From NCBI RefSeq assembly GCF_009742725.1, contig NZ_WPHG01000011.1:1-42417 (forward strand): 42,417 nucleotides of DNA, read 5' to 3'. Below, in pieces: positions 35,166 to 42,417 of the stretch. The DNA comes from Nitratireductor arenosus. GTDB lineage: Bacteria > Pseudomonadota > Alphaproteobacteria > Rhizobiales > Rhizobiaceae. The notes below the pieces were generated by a model. The model had not been told where the DNA came from and ran no database searches. It saw only the letters and a list, made by a program, of their open reading frames with translations. A program made the position numbers and the translations under genes. Every line of letters starts with the position of its first letter. Position 1 is the first letter of the stretch.

Positions 35166-37274
35166 ATGAACCAGCACGCCAAGATCGCGATCGGCCACTC
35201 TGCCTGCCCGCACGACTGCCCCTCGACCTGCGCGCTCGATGTCGAGCTTCTCGACGGCGGCCGTATCGGCCGCGTGCACGGCGCGCGCGACAACACCTAC
35301 ACCGCCGGCGTGATCTGCGCCAAGGTCGCGCGTTATGCCGAACGCGTCCATCATCCCGACCGGCTCCTGAAGCCGCTGGTGCGCGCCGGCGCCAAGGGGG
35401 AGGGCGCTTGGAAGGAGGCGAGCTGGGAGGCCGCGCTCGATCTGGTGGCGGAAAAATTCATCGCCGCCGAGGCGCGTTTCGGCAGCGAGACGGTCTGGCC
35501 CTATCAATATGCCGGCACGATGGGGCTGGTGCAGCGCGATTCGATCCATCGGCTGCGCCACGCCAAAAAATATTCCGGCTTTTTCGAATCGATCTGCACC
35601 AATCTCGCCTGGACGGGTTTCGTCATGGGCGCGGGCGCGCTGCGCGGCGCCGATCCGCGCGAAATGGCGAAATCGGACTGCGTCGTCATCTGGGGCACCA
35701 ACGCGGTTGCCACCCAGGTCAACGTGATGACCCATGCCGTTCGCGCCCGCAAGGAACGCGGCGCCAGGATCGTGGTGATCGACGTCTACGACAACGCCAC
35801 CATGAAACAGGCCGATCTTGGCCTCGTGCTCAGGCCGGGCACCGATGGCGCACTCGCCTGCGCGGTCATGCATGTCCTGTTTCGCGACGGTCATGCCGAC
35901 CGGGCCTATCTGGAAAAATACACCGACGATCCGGCCGGGCTCGAGACGCATCTGGCTTCGCGCACGCCCGAATGGGCAGCCGCGATTACCGGCCTCACGG
36001 TTGCCGAGATCGAGACCTTCGCCCGGCTGGTCGGCACCACCAAACGCAGCTTTTTCCGCCTCGGTTACGGTTTCGCGCGCCAGCGCAACGGCGCCGTCAA
36101 CATGCATGCCGCCCTGTCGATCGCCGCCGTCACCGGCGCTTGGCAGTACGAGGGCGGCGGCGCCTTTCACTCCAATTCCGGCATCTTCAGGCTCGACAAG
36201 ACGCTGTTGGAGGGGGTGAAGCTCGCCGATCCGCGTATCCGCATGCTCGACCAGTCGCAGGTCGGCCGTATCCTGACCGGCGACGCCGAGGCGTTGCGCC
36301 ATGGCCCACCGATCACCGCGATGCTGATCCAGAACACCAATCCGGCCAATGTCTGCCCCGAGCAGCGGCTGGTGAAAAAGGGCTTTCTGCGCGAGGACCT
36401 GTTTACCTGCGTGCACGAGCAGTTCATGACCGAGACGGCAGCCCTCGCCGATGTTGTCCTGCCTGCCACCATGTTCCTCGAGCATGACGACATCTATCGC
36501 GGCGGCGGCCATCAACACATCATCCTCGGCCCGAAGCTGATCGATCCGCCCGCTGGGCCGCGCCCCAACCTCGATGTCATCGAGGGGCTGGCCAAGCGCC
36601 TCGGTGTCGCCGATCGTCCGGGTTTCGGCATGAGCGCGCGCGAGCATATAGACGTCATGCTGGCCAAGCGCGGGCTGGGCGATTTCGACAGTTTCAGCGC
36701 CGAACGCTGGGCCGACCTGCAGCCGGATTTCGACACCGCTCATTTTTTGGACGGGTTTGGCCACCCGGACGGAAAGTTCCGCTTCCGGCCCGACTGGACC
36801 GGCACCGCGGCGCCCGCCAAACCCCCGAAATCGCTGGGCGCCTTCGGGCCGCACGAGCGGCTGCCGGATTTTCCCGACCATGTCGGCGTGATCGAGGAGG
36901 CTGACGAGGCCCATCCTTTCCGGCTCGCCACATCGCCGGCGCGCTCGTTCCTGAATTCGAGTTTTTCCGAAACGCCGAGCGCGAAAAAGCGCGAGGGGCG
37001 GCCGGAAATCATGCTTCACCCCGAAGACGCCGCCGACATGGGCATCAAGGACGGCGACCGGGTCGAGATCGGCAATTTACGTGGCGAGATCGTGCTGCAT
37101 GCGAAAATCTTCGATGGGGTGAAGCGCGGCGTGGCGGTCGCGGAAGGAATCTGGCCCAACGCCACGCATGAGCGTGGTGAAGGCATCAACGTTCTGACTG
37201 GTGCCGATGCACCCGCACCCTATGGCGGGGCGGCGTTCCACGACAACCGCGTGTGGATCCGCCCGGCTGGTTGA
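35166..37274 (+). CDS. Molybdopterin oxidoreductase (DMSO reductase family), substrate unknown
   Basis: 702-residue bis-molybdopterin enzyme with an N-terminal 4Fe-4S site: Cys14, Cys18, Cys22 and Cys51 (CPHDCPSTC, then VICAKV). The Molybdopterin domain follows (VVIWGTNAVATQVN, VVIDVYDNATMKQADLGLVLRPGTDGAL), and a C-terminal dinucleotide-binding domain from about 585 (HPEDAADMGIKDGDRVEIGNLRGEI). There is no twin-arginine signal, so it should act in the cytoplasm. Ser142 and Cys144 (ESICTN) lie about where the family carries its Mo ligand; I cannot tell which binds. No electron-transfer subunit or quinone anchor is adjacent, so partner and substrate are unknown. MoaD and MoaE elsewhere in the window supply part of the cofactor pathway. 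Confidence 0.9.
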   Translation: MNQHAKIAIGHSACPHDCPSTCALDVELLDGGRIGRVHGARDNTYTAGVICAKVARYAERVHHPDRLLKPLVRAGAKGEGAWKEASWEAALDLVAEKFIAAEARFGSETVWPYQYAGTMGLVQRDSIHRLRHAKKYSGFFESICTNLAWTGFVMGAGALRGADPREMAKSDCVVIWGTNAVATQVNVMTHAVRARKERGARIVVIDVYDNATMKQADLGLVLRPGTDGALACAVMHVLFRDGHADRAYLEKYTDDPAGLETHLASRTPEWAAAITGLTVAEIETFARLVGTTKRSFFRLGYGFARQRNGAVNMHAALSIAAVTGAWQYEGGGAFHSNSGIFRLDKTLLEGVKLADPRIRMLDQSQVGRILTGDAEALRHGPPITAMLIQNTNPANVCPEQRLVKKGFLREDLFTCVHEQFMTETAALADVVLPATMFLEHDDIYRGGGHQHIILGPKLIDPPAGPRPNLDVIEGLAKRLGVADRPGFGMSAREHIDVMLAKRGLGDFDSFSAERWADLQPDFDTAHFLDGFGHPDGKFRFRPDWTGTAAPAKPPKSLGAFGPHERLPDFPDHVGVIEEADEAHPFRLATSPARSFLNSSFSETPSAKKREGRPEIMLHPEDAADMGIKDGDRVEIGNLRGEIVLHAKIFDGVKRGVAVAEGIWPNATHERGEGINVLTGADAPAPYGGAAFHDNRVWIRPAG

Positions 37275-37283
37275 CCTTCACTT

Positions 37284-37305
37284 CGCCGTCAGTCGGCTGA
37301 CGGCG
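37284..37305. terminator. Perfect hairpin between convergent genes
   Basis: A 9-bp stem, CGCCGTCAG (37284-37292) with CTGACGGCG (37297-37305), and a TCGG tetraloop. It spans the stop codon of the DUF1801 gene and starts ten bases after the stop of the molybdopterin oxidoreductase. No T-run follows on either strand, so it may stabilise 3' ends rather than act as a classical terminator. Confidence 0.5.
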
Positions 37306-37750
37306 CCCTTCGCCCGGAGCCGGCACCGCGCTTGCGCACGTGGTAGGTCAGCGCCAGTTGCACGCAATGGCGCAGTTCCGCCTCCGGCAGCGCGTCGTCC
37401 ATCCCGAAATGGAGGGCGCGGTTGTCGACGCAGTGTAGCGTCGACGGATAGAGCTCCGAAAAGCGTTCCACCAGGCCGGTATGGCAGATGAAGTAAAGCG
37501 CGTACCCTTCCTGGCCGCGCAGTGCGCCGAGGCGAATCGTGCTGCCGCTGCCCGAGCGGGTGGTGAGATAGGCCGGTTGACCCCATTTCAGCGTCTCGTC
37601 GAGTTCTCCCACGCCCTCGGTGGCCGCGGCTGTCTCGAAGACAAGTCGCCTGAGATGCAGGAGCCGGCTCCGCAAGCCGGGCGGCCACGCCTCGAAGACC
37701 GCACGGATGGCGGCATTGTCGATCGGCGGTATCGTTGTCGTGTCGGCCAT
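37289..37750 (-). CDS. DUF1801 domain protein
   Basis: 153-residue DUF1801 (YdhG-like) protein. The core reads LRRLVFETAAATEGVGELDETLKWGQPAYLT, with the characteristic WGQPAY, then GYALYFICHTGLVERF and ALHFGMDD. The family has a small alpha/beta fold and includes proteins described as iron chaperone-like, but its biochemical role is not settled. The C-terminal tail is basic. It lies 62 bases downstream of purN on the same strand and may be read from the purM-purN transcript. Confidence 0.85.
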   Translation of the reverse strand: MADTTTIPPIDNAAIRAVFEAWPPGLRSRLLHLRRLVFETAAATEGVGELDETLKWGQPAYLTTRSGSGSTIRLGALRGQEGYALYFICHTGLVERFSELYPSTLHCVDNRALHFGMDDALPEAELRHCVQLALTYHVRKRGAGSGRRAPSAD

Positions 37751-37812
37751 CGAAATTTACCCCGTACGCCGCAAACTATCCGCTGATCTTGGCGCGGCAT
37801 TGCCCCGCCTGC

Positions 37813-38529
37813 TCAAGGCGTGAAGCGCGCCAGATGTTCAAGGTCGGCGATCTCGGCGGGATCGGCCTCCGCGAGCGCGGGGGAAAAAAGCCGCGTTTGG
37901 GGATCGCCGTCGCCGGTGCCTGAAAACACGGCCCGGCCGTCCCGCATCGACACTTCGCCGCGGGCCACCATGGAAAGCGCCATTGGATAGAGTTTGTGCT
38001 CGGCTAGAAGCACGCGCACTGCCAGAGAGTTCTCGGTGTCGCCCGACAGCACCGGTACCGCCGCCTGGGCGATGATCGGGCCGTCATCCATGGCCTCGGT
38101 GACGAAATGGACGGTGCAGCCGTGGACGCGCACGCCTTGTAAGAGCGCCCGGCGATGTGTGTGGAGGCCCGGAAAGGCCGGCAGCAGGGATGGGTGGATG
38201 TTGATCATCCGGCCTTCCCATGTCGCCACGAAGCGGGGCGTCAAAAGCCGCATGTAACCAGCCAGGCAGACGATGTCGGGTCTGCATTCGGCCAGAACGC
38301 GGCCGATTTCGACCTCGTGGGCGGCTCGGTCGACATGATCGTGATGCGGGATCGCGACGGTCTCGATCCCGTGCCCGCGCGCGATCTGGAGACCGGCCGC
38401 GTCTGGGTGGTTTGAGATCACCGTGACGATCTCTGCCGGGAAGTCTGCACCTGCCGCTGCGGTGATCAGCGCTTCCATGTTGGAACCGCGCCCGGAGATC
38501 AGGATGGCGATACGCCGGCGCGCCCTCAT
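37813..38529 (-). CDS. purN: Phosphoribosylglycinamide formyltransferase PurN
   Basis: Transfers a formyl group from 10-formyl-THF to GAR in purine synthesis. 238 residues with the catalytic triad Asn110, His112 and Asp149 ([18 protein letters not shown] and EAMDDGPII). The phosphate loop is [10 protein letters not shown] at 12-21. A C-terminal extension of about 25 residues follows the core. The ATG at 38529 overlaps the purM stop (ATGA), so translation is coupled; a much longer open frame upstream is purM in another frame. Confidence 0.96.
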   Translation of the reverse strand: MRARRRIAILISGRGSNMEALITAAAGADFPAEIVTVISNHPDAAGLQIARGHGIETVAIPHHDHVDRAAHEVEIGRVLAECRPDIVCLAGYMRLLTPRFVATWEGRMINIHPSLLPAFPGLHTHRRALLQGVRVHGCTVHFVTEAMDDGPIIAQAAVPVLSGDTENSLAVRVLLAEHKLYPMALSMVARGEVSMRDGRAVFSGTGDGDPQTRLFSPALAEADPAEIADLEHLARFTP

Positions 38530-39590
38530 AGCTCGATCGTCCCGCGATAGATCACGCCGGCGTCGCGTCGCGGCACGATGCGCCCGATCGAGGTCACTGT
38601 TTCGCCGGCCTGGTTGAGCACGGCGGCGACCTGCGCGGCCTGACCGGCCGCGACCACGGCGATCATGCCGATCCCGCAATTGAAGGTACGCAGCATTTCG
38701 CGCTCGGCCACGCCGCCTTCGCGCTGCAGCCAACCGAAGACCGGCGGCGCGTCGATTGCTTCCAGGTCGATCTCGGCCGACCAGTCGTCGGTGAGCACGC
38801 GCGGTATGTTTTCGGGAAAGCCGCCGCCGGTGATGTGGGCTAGCGCCTTGATGCCGTGTGTGCCGCGCACCGCGTTCAGCAAGGGCTTGACGTAGATCCG
38901 GGTCGGTTCGAGCAGCGCTTCGGCTAGCGTGCGCTCCGCCGCGAACGGGGCCGGCGCGTCCCAGGCGAGGCCGGTCTTCTCGACGATCCGGCGCACCAGC
39001 GAAAACCCGTTGGAGTGCACCCCCGACGACGACAGGCCCAAAATCACGTCGCCCTCGGCGATGTCGTCGGTCGGCAGGAGCTGGCCGCGTTCGGCCGCCC
39101 CGACCGCGAAGCCGGCCAGATCGTAGTCGTCGTCGCGGTAGAGGCCCGGCATTTCCGCGCTTTCGCCGCCGATCAGCGCGCAGCCGGCCTCGCGGCAGCC
39201 GGCCGCGATGCCCGACACGATTGCTGCGCCCTGGTCCGGGTCGAGCCGGCCAGTGGCGAAATAGTCGAGGAAAAACAATGGTTCGGCGCCCTGCACCACG
39301 AGGTCGTTGACGCACATGGCCACCAGGTCGATGCCGACCGTGTCATGGATGCCGGCCTCGATCGCGACTTTCAGCTTGGTGCCGACGCCGTCATTGGCCG
39401 CCACCAGGACCGGATCGCTGAAACCGGCCGCCTTGAGGTCGAACAGGCCGCCGAAACCACCGATCTCGCCGTCGGCACCAGGGCGCCGCGTCGATCTGAC
39501 CAGCGGCTTGATCTTGTCGACCAGGGCGTTGCCGGCGTCGATGTCCACGCCCGCTTCGGCGTAGGTGAGACCATTCTTGCCCTGGCTCAT
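38526..39590 (-). CDS. purM: Phosphoribosylformylglycinamidine cyclo-ligase (AIR synthetase)
   Basis: Closes the imidazole ring of FGAM with ATP in purine synthesis. 354 residues from ATG 39590, where the conserved [17 protein letters not shown] starts. ATP-binding and dimer motifs are intact: [43 protein letters not shown]. First gene of the purM-purN pair; it diverges from the CDP-alcohol phosphatidyltransferase gene over 239 bases that contain a 17-bp tandem repeat. Confidence 0.97.
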   Translation of the reverse strand: MSQGKNGLTYAEAGVDIDAGNALVDKIKPLVRSTRRPGADGEIGGFGGLFDLKAAGFSDPVLVAANDGVGTKLKVAIEAGIHDTVGIDLVAMCVNDLVVQGAEPLFFLDYFATGRLDPDQGAAIVSGIAAGCREAGCALIGGESAEMPGLYRDDDYDLAGFAVGAAERGQLLPTDDIAEGDVILGLSSSGVHSNGFSLVRRIVEKTGLAWDAPAPFAAERTLAEALLEPTRIYVKPLLNAVRGTHGIKALAHITGGGFPENIPRVLTDDWSAEIDLEAIDAPPVFGWLQREGGVAEREMLRTFNCGIGMIAVVAAGQAAQVAAVLNQAGETVTSIGRIVPRRDAGVIYRGTIEL

Positions 39591-39710
39591 GGCGCTTCCC
39601 GTCGGTTCGGCCGCCAGCATGTCGCTGCCTGGCGCACCCAGTCAGGCGGCTCTTCGCATGAAGACGACCGGGCTGCAAGGCCACGACGGCCGCGCACACC
39701 GCCGTCAACC

Positions 39711-39744
39711 GTTTTGTCCCAGCCGGCGTTTTGTCCCGGCCGGG
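39711..39744. repeat. Tandem 17-bp direct repeat in divergent purM intergenic region
   Basis: Two adjacent copies, 39711-39727 and 39728-39744, sharing GTTTTGTCCC then A or G, then GCCGG; 15 of 17 positions match. It sits 121 bases from the purM start and 86 from the phosphatidyltransferase start. It could be a regulator-binding site or merely a duplication. Confidence 0.85.
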
Positions 39745-39829
39745 TTGCGTTGGCCCTGTCGGCTTGAAGGCCGGACCGAAACCGTCCATCTATCCGCGTG
39801 AGATATCGCGGCCGGTTCGGAGAGCCATC

Positions 39830-40387
39830 GTGACCATACCAAATGTGATTACCATCCTGCGCTTTTTTTTGGTGCCGGCCGTGGTGTTCGCGCTGTTGAC
39901 GGAAAATATGGGTTGGGCGCTGGCCTGCTTCCTGATCGCCGGCATTTCTGACGGCGTCGACGGTTTCATCGCCCGGCAATTCGACCAGCGCTCCGAACTC
40001 GGCGCCTATCTCGACCCGATGGCCGACAAGCTGCTTTTGGTATCGGTCTTCGTCGTGCTCGGTTATATGGCGGAACTGCCCCTATGGCTGGTGATCGCGG
40101 CCGTTTCGCGCGACGCGCTGATCGTCGCGGCGGTGCTGTTGTCGACGATCATGGGCAATCCGGTCGAGGTGAAACCGCTTTTCGTGTCCAAGGCCAATAC
40201 CGCCGTGCAGATCGTGCTGGCGGCGCTGGTTCTGTCGGAACTCGCCTTCGACTATCATACCGGCGGGTTGCGCGGCGGACTGGTCATTGTCTCGGGCCTC
40301 TTGACCCTGGCTTCCGCCGCGGCCTATCTCGTGGCTTGGCTCCGGCACATGAACGATTATGGCGAAAGCGCGAATCCAGGCGAGTGA
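39830..40387 (+). CDS. CDP-alcohol phosphatidyltransferase family protein
   Basis: 185-residue membrane enzyme that moves a phosphatidyl group from CDP-diacylglycerol to an alcohol. The active-site motif is complete: Asp41 and Asp44 in SDGVDGFIARQF, Asp62 and Asp66 in GAYLDPMADK. About six membrane helices. It starts at GTG 39830 with GGAGAG six bases upstream (39819-39824), at the conserved TIPNVITILRFFLVP. The acceptor alcohol is not evident; PgsA proper is at 27872, so this may be a paralogue or a cardiolipin-synthase-like enzyme. It overlaps the AI-2E transporter gene by 29 bases. Confidence 0.88.
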   Translation: MTIPNVITILRFFLVPAVVFALLTENMGWALACFLIAGISDGVDGFIARQFDQRSELGAYLDPMADKLLLVSVFVVLGYMAELPLWLVIAAVSRDALIVAAVLLSTIMGNPVEVKPLFVSKANTAVQIVLAALVLSELAFDYHTGGLRGGLVIVSGLLTLASAAAYLVAWLRHMNDYGESANPGE

Positions 40388-41492
40388 GAATCAGAACGAG
40401 GCGTACCGCATCGCGGCCGCGTCGCTGCGTCGTCAGGTGCTATTCTGGCTGATCGCGGCGGCGCTGCTGATCCTTTTCCTGCTTATCTTCAGCTCCATCC
40501 TGCTGCCCTTCGTGGCCGGCATGGTGCTGGCCTATTTCCTCGATCCCGTCGCCGACAAGCTGGAAGGCTACGGGCTGTCGAGGCTCGCCGCCACCATCGT
40601 CATCCTGATCGGGTTCCTGCTTGCCTTCGTACTGGCGCTGATGGTGATCGTCCCCATCCTGGCGACCCAGCTCGCCGATTTCGGGGCCAAGCTGCCGGAC
40701 TATTTTTCGCGTCTCCAGGCGCTGGTGATGAACATGGATCCGGCCTGGCTGGAACGCACGATCGGCGTCAACTCCGACAGCCTGCGCGAGGCGCTGAGCT
40801 CGCTGATCAGTTCCGGCGCCGGGTTTTTGACCGGACTGTTCCAGTCGCTGTGGTCGTCGGGACTGGCGATCATCAACATCGCCGGCCTTCTGGTCGTCAC
40901 TCCGGTGGTCGCCTTCTACATGCTGCTCGACTGGGACCGTATGGTCGAGACCATCGACGGCTGGGTGCCGCGCGAACATGTCGGGACCGTGCGCCGGCTC
41001 GCCACCGACATCAACACCGCCACCGCCGGCTTCCTGCGCGGGCAGGGCACGCTGTGTCTCATCCTCGGCGTCATGTACGCCGTCGGGCTGACGGTGGTGG
41101 GGCTCAATTTCGGGCTTCTGATCGGCCTGGTCGCCGGGCTGATCAGCTTCATCCCCTATATCGGGTCGCTGGTCGGGCTGACGCTGTCGGTCGGTGTCGC
41201 CTTTGTCCAGTTCTGGCCGGACTGGATGATGGTGGCCGCCGTCGCCGCGATCTTCTTCGGCGGCCAGTTCATCGAAGGCAACATCCTGCAGCCCAAGCTG
41301 GTTGGCAAGAGCGTCGGCCTGCATCCGGTCTGGCTGATGTTCGCCCTGTTCGCCTTCGGCACGCTGTTTGGCTTCGTCGGTCTCCTGATCGCCGTGCCGG
41401 CTGCAGCCGCCGTGGCGGTGCTGGTTCGCTTCGCGCTCGCCCGCTACCTCGCCTCGCCTATGTACCGGGGCCATGGAACGACCGGCGAGTGA
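40359..41492 (+). CDS. AI-2E / PerM family transporter
   Basis: 377-residue inner-membrane protein of the AI-2E exporter (PerM, UPF0118) family. Two N-terminal helices (about 28-72), a periplasmic helical stretch (about 100-165), and five or six C-terminal helices with the conserved GLNFGLLIGLVAGLISFIPYIGS and IEGNILQPKLVGKSVGLHP motifs. Members export AI-2 in Escherichia coli or act as Na+/H+ antiporters in other bacteria; the substrate here is unknown. The ATG at 40359 lies inside the preceding gene, and hdaA follows after 16 bases. Confidence 0.92.
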   Translation: MAKARIQASENQNEAYRIAAASLRRQVLFWLIAAALLILFLLIFSSILLPFVAGMVLAYFLDPVADKLEGYGLSRLAATIVILIGFLLAFVLALMVIVPILATQLADFGAKLPDYFSRLQALVMNMDPAWLERTIGVNSDSLREALSSLISSGAGFLTGLFQSLWSSGLAIINIAGLLVVTPVVAFYMLLDWDRMVETIDGWVPREHVGTVRRLATDINTATAGFLRGQGTLCLILGVMYAVGLTVVGLNFGLLIGLVAGLISFIPYIGSLVGLTLSVGVAFVQFWPDWMMVAAVAAIFFGGQFIEGNILQPKLVGKSVGLHPVWLMFALFAFGTLFGFVGLLIAVPAAAAVAVLVRFALARYLASPMYRGHGTTGE

Positions 41493-41508
41493 CCGGCCGG
41501 CTTTGACG

Positions 41509-42210
41509 ATGTCCGATGCGCCTCCACCCCGGCAATTGCCGCTCGATCTCGGCCACCGCGCTGAATACTCGCGCGACCACCTGATCGTCTCGGCTGCCAA
41601 CGAGGCCGCTGTCGCCATGATCGACCGTTGGCCGGACTGGTCGTCGCCCGTGGTCGTGCTGGCCGGGCCGACCGGGTCGGGCAAGACGCATCTGGCCAAT
41701 ATCTGGACGGCGCGGGCGGCCGCTCTCGCGCCCGCGGTCGGTGACATCGCCGCGGTCGACCCGGCCGTGCTCGCCGAACGCCCTATCCTGGTCGACGGCA
41801 TCGCGCCCGGTGCCTTCGACGAGACGGTGCTGTTTCACCTGATCAACGCCGTGCGCGCGGCCGGTTCGAGCCTCCTGTTGACCTCGCGCCATTTCCCAGC
41901 GGCCTGGGGCATTGGGCTCGCCGATCTCAATTCGCGGCTGAAGGCGGCCACCCTGGTCGAAATCGGCGAACCGGACGATATTTTGCTCGCCGGGGTGATC
42001 ACCAAACTGTTCGCCGACCGTCAGGTCGAAATCGAGCGTCATGTCGTGCATTATCTGATCGCCCGCATCGAGCGTTCGCTGTCGACGGCGAACCGGGTCG
42101 TCGAGCGGCTCGACCGCGCTGCGATGGAGCAGAAATGTCGGATTTCGCGGGCGCTGGCGGCCCAGGTGATCGGTGCCATGGACGCCGGGCAGGGCGGGCT
42201 CGACCTGTGA
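41509..42210 (+). CDS. hdaA: HdaA, DnaA-homologous regulator of replication initiation
   Basis: DnaA-AAA+ protein without a DNA-binding domain, which with the sliding clamp promotes ATP hydrolysis by DnaA (regulatory inactivation). 233 residues from ATG 41509. The clamp-binding motif QLPLDL is at 9-14, Walker A GPTGSGKTH at 53-61, a Walker-B-like ILVDGI near 91, and DLNSRLKAATLVEIGEPDD before the lid. An ATG at 41473 would add twelve residues and overlap the transporter gene; neither start has a good ribosome site. In related genomes ppk usually follows; here the broken tRNA-Pro comes next. Confidence 0.9.
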   Translation: MSDAPPPRQLPLDLGHRAEYSRDHLIVSAANEAAVAMIDRWPDWSSPVVVLAGPTGSGKTHLANIWTARAAALAPAVGDIAAVDPAVLAERPILVDGIAPGAFDETVLFHLINAVRAAGSSLLLTSRHFPAAWGIGLADLNSRLKAATLVEIGEPDDILLAGVITKLFADRQVEIERHVVHYLIARIERSLSTANRVVERLDRAAMEQKCRISRALAAQVIGAMDAGQGGLDL

Positions 42211-42247
42211 GCCCGGCAAGCCCAAGGCCGCGCCGCTGCAAAAGCGG

Positions 42248-42276
42248 TTGCGGTCGGCGCGCGACCTGTGTATCCC
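42248..42276 (+). promoter_or_regulatory. Candidate promoter ahead of the tRNA-Pro start
   Basis: TTGCGG (42248-42253), a 17-base spacer and TATCCC (42271-42276). The start point would fall near 42283, about 12 bases before the tRNA 5' end. Each box has only three consensus matches, but spacing and place fit a tRNA gene. Confidence 0.3.
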
Positions 42277-42294
42277 ACGGCCTCCGTCGGGTCG

Positions 42295-42333
<39 letters not shown>

Positions 42334-42417
42334 GGAGTGGTGTTAATACCAGATTCCGAGCATTTTTCATAGCGATATCAGGACTTTTTCAGAGCCGGTG
42401 GAGATTCCGTGGCAGAT

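Noticed and set aside
35106-37019. 637-codon open frame on the minus strand
   Set aside because: Antisense shadow of the molybdopterin oxidoreductase gene; no domain, no ribosome site, His/Arg/Gly-rich composition typical of shadow frames.

Overview
The window is a GC-rich chromosomal segment from an alphaproteobacterium, almost certainly of the order Hyphomicrobiales (rhizobia and relatives). This rests on gene order (fabD-fabG-acpP-fabF-mltG-yicC-gmk; lptF-lptG-lptD-surA-pdxA-rsmA; uvrC-pgsA-moaD-moaE; purN-purM next to a perM-like gene and hdaA), on an Omp25/Omp31-type outer membrane protein, and on many GTG/TTG starts with stop-start overlaps. A Phyllobacteriaceae-like genome fits best, but I cannot name the genus. 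Nearly everything is ordinary core genome; the last 120 bases are the exception.

Layout. 137-2451: a Ca2+/Na+ antiporter gene diverging from an M20 amidohydrolase. 2557-8931 (+): fatty acid synthesis genes (fabD, fabG, acpP, fabF), then the peptidoglycan terminase mltG, a YicC-family endoribonuclease and guanylate kinase. 8939-16531 (-): an outer-membrane biogenesis operon read lptF, lptG, lptD, surA, pdxA, rsmA. 16819-20139 (+): pepA, holC and a SAM methyltransferase, each fused stop-to-start with the next, then an unknown membrane-anchored protein. 20162-23430 (-): a crotonase and a YheS-like ABC-F ATPase in one unit, then a DinB-like protein. 23493-24681 (+): an etherase-like glutathione transferase and ndk, with a good promoter and a bidirectional terminator around ndk. 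24763-31334 (-): a PAS-GGDEF-EAL cyclic-di-GMP protein, then moaE, moaD, pgsA, uvrC and an SDR reductase gene (transcribed in the reverse of that order), closed by a clear terminator after moaE. 31722-32384 (+): an outer membrane beta-barrel with a strong terminator. 32532-35052: a second glutathione transferase, a small secreted cysteine protein, an NTF2-like protein and rlmJ. 35166-37274 (+): an orphan cytoplasmic molybdopterin oxidoreductase. 37289-39590 (-): a DUF1801 protein and purN-purM. 39830-42210 (+): a CDP-alcohol phosphatidyltransferase, an AI-2E/PerM transporter and hdaA.

The most notable point is the right edge. At 42295 a tRNA-Pro(UGG) gene begins perfectly, preceded by a plausible promoter, but is canonical only through the anticodon loop (42333). 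What follows is more AT-rich and has no T-arm or 3' acceptor strand. This looks like a recombination or insertion junction in a tRNA gene, such as the edge of an integrated element whose body lies outside the window. An intron or an assembly break are alternatives. Second in interest is a 17-bp tandem repeat in the divergent purM/phosphatidyltransferase intergenic region. I found no CRISPR array, insertion sequence, complete tRNA, rRNA gene or recognisable riboswitch.
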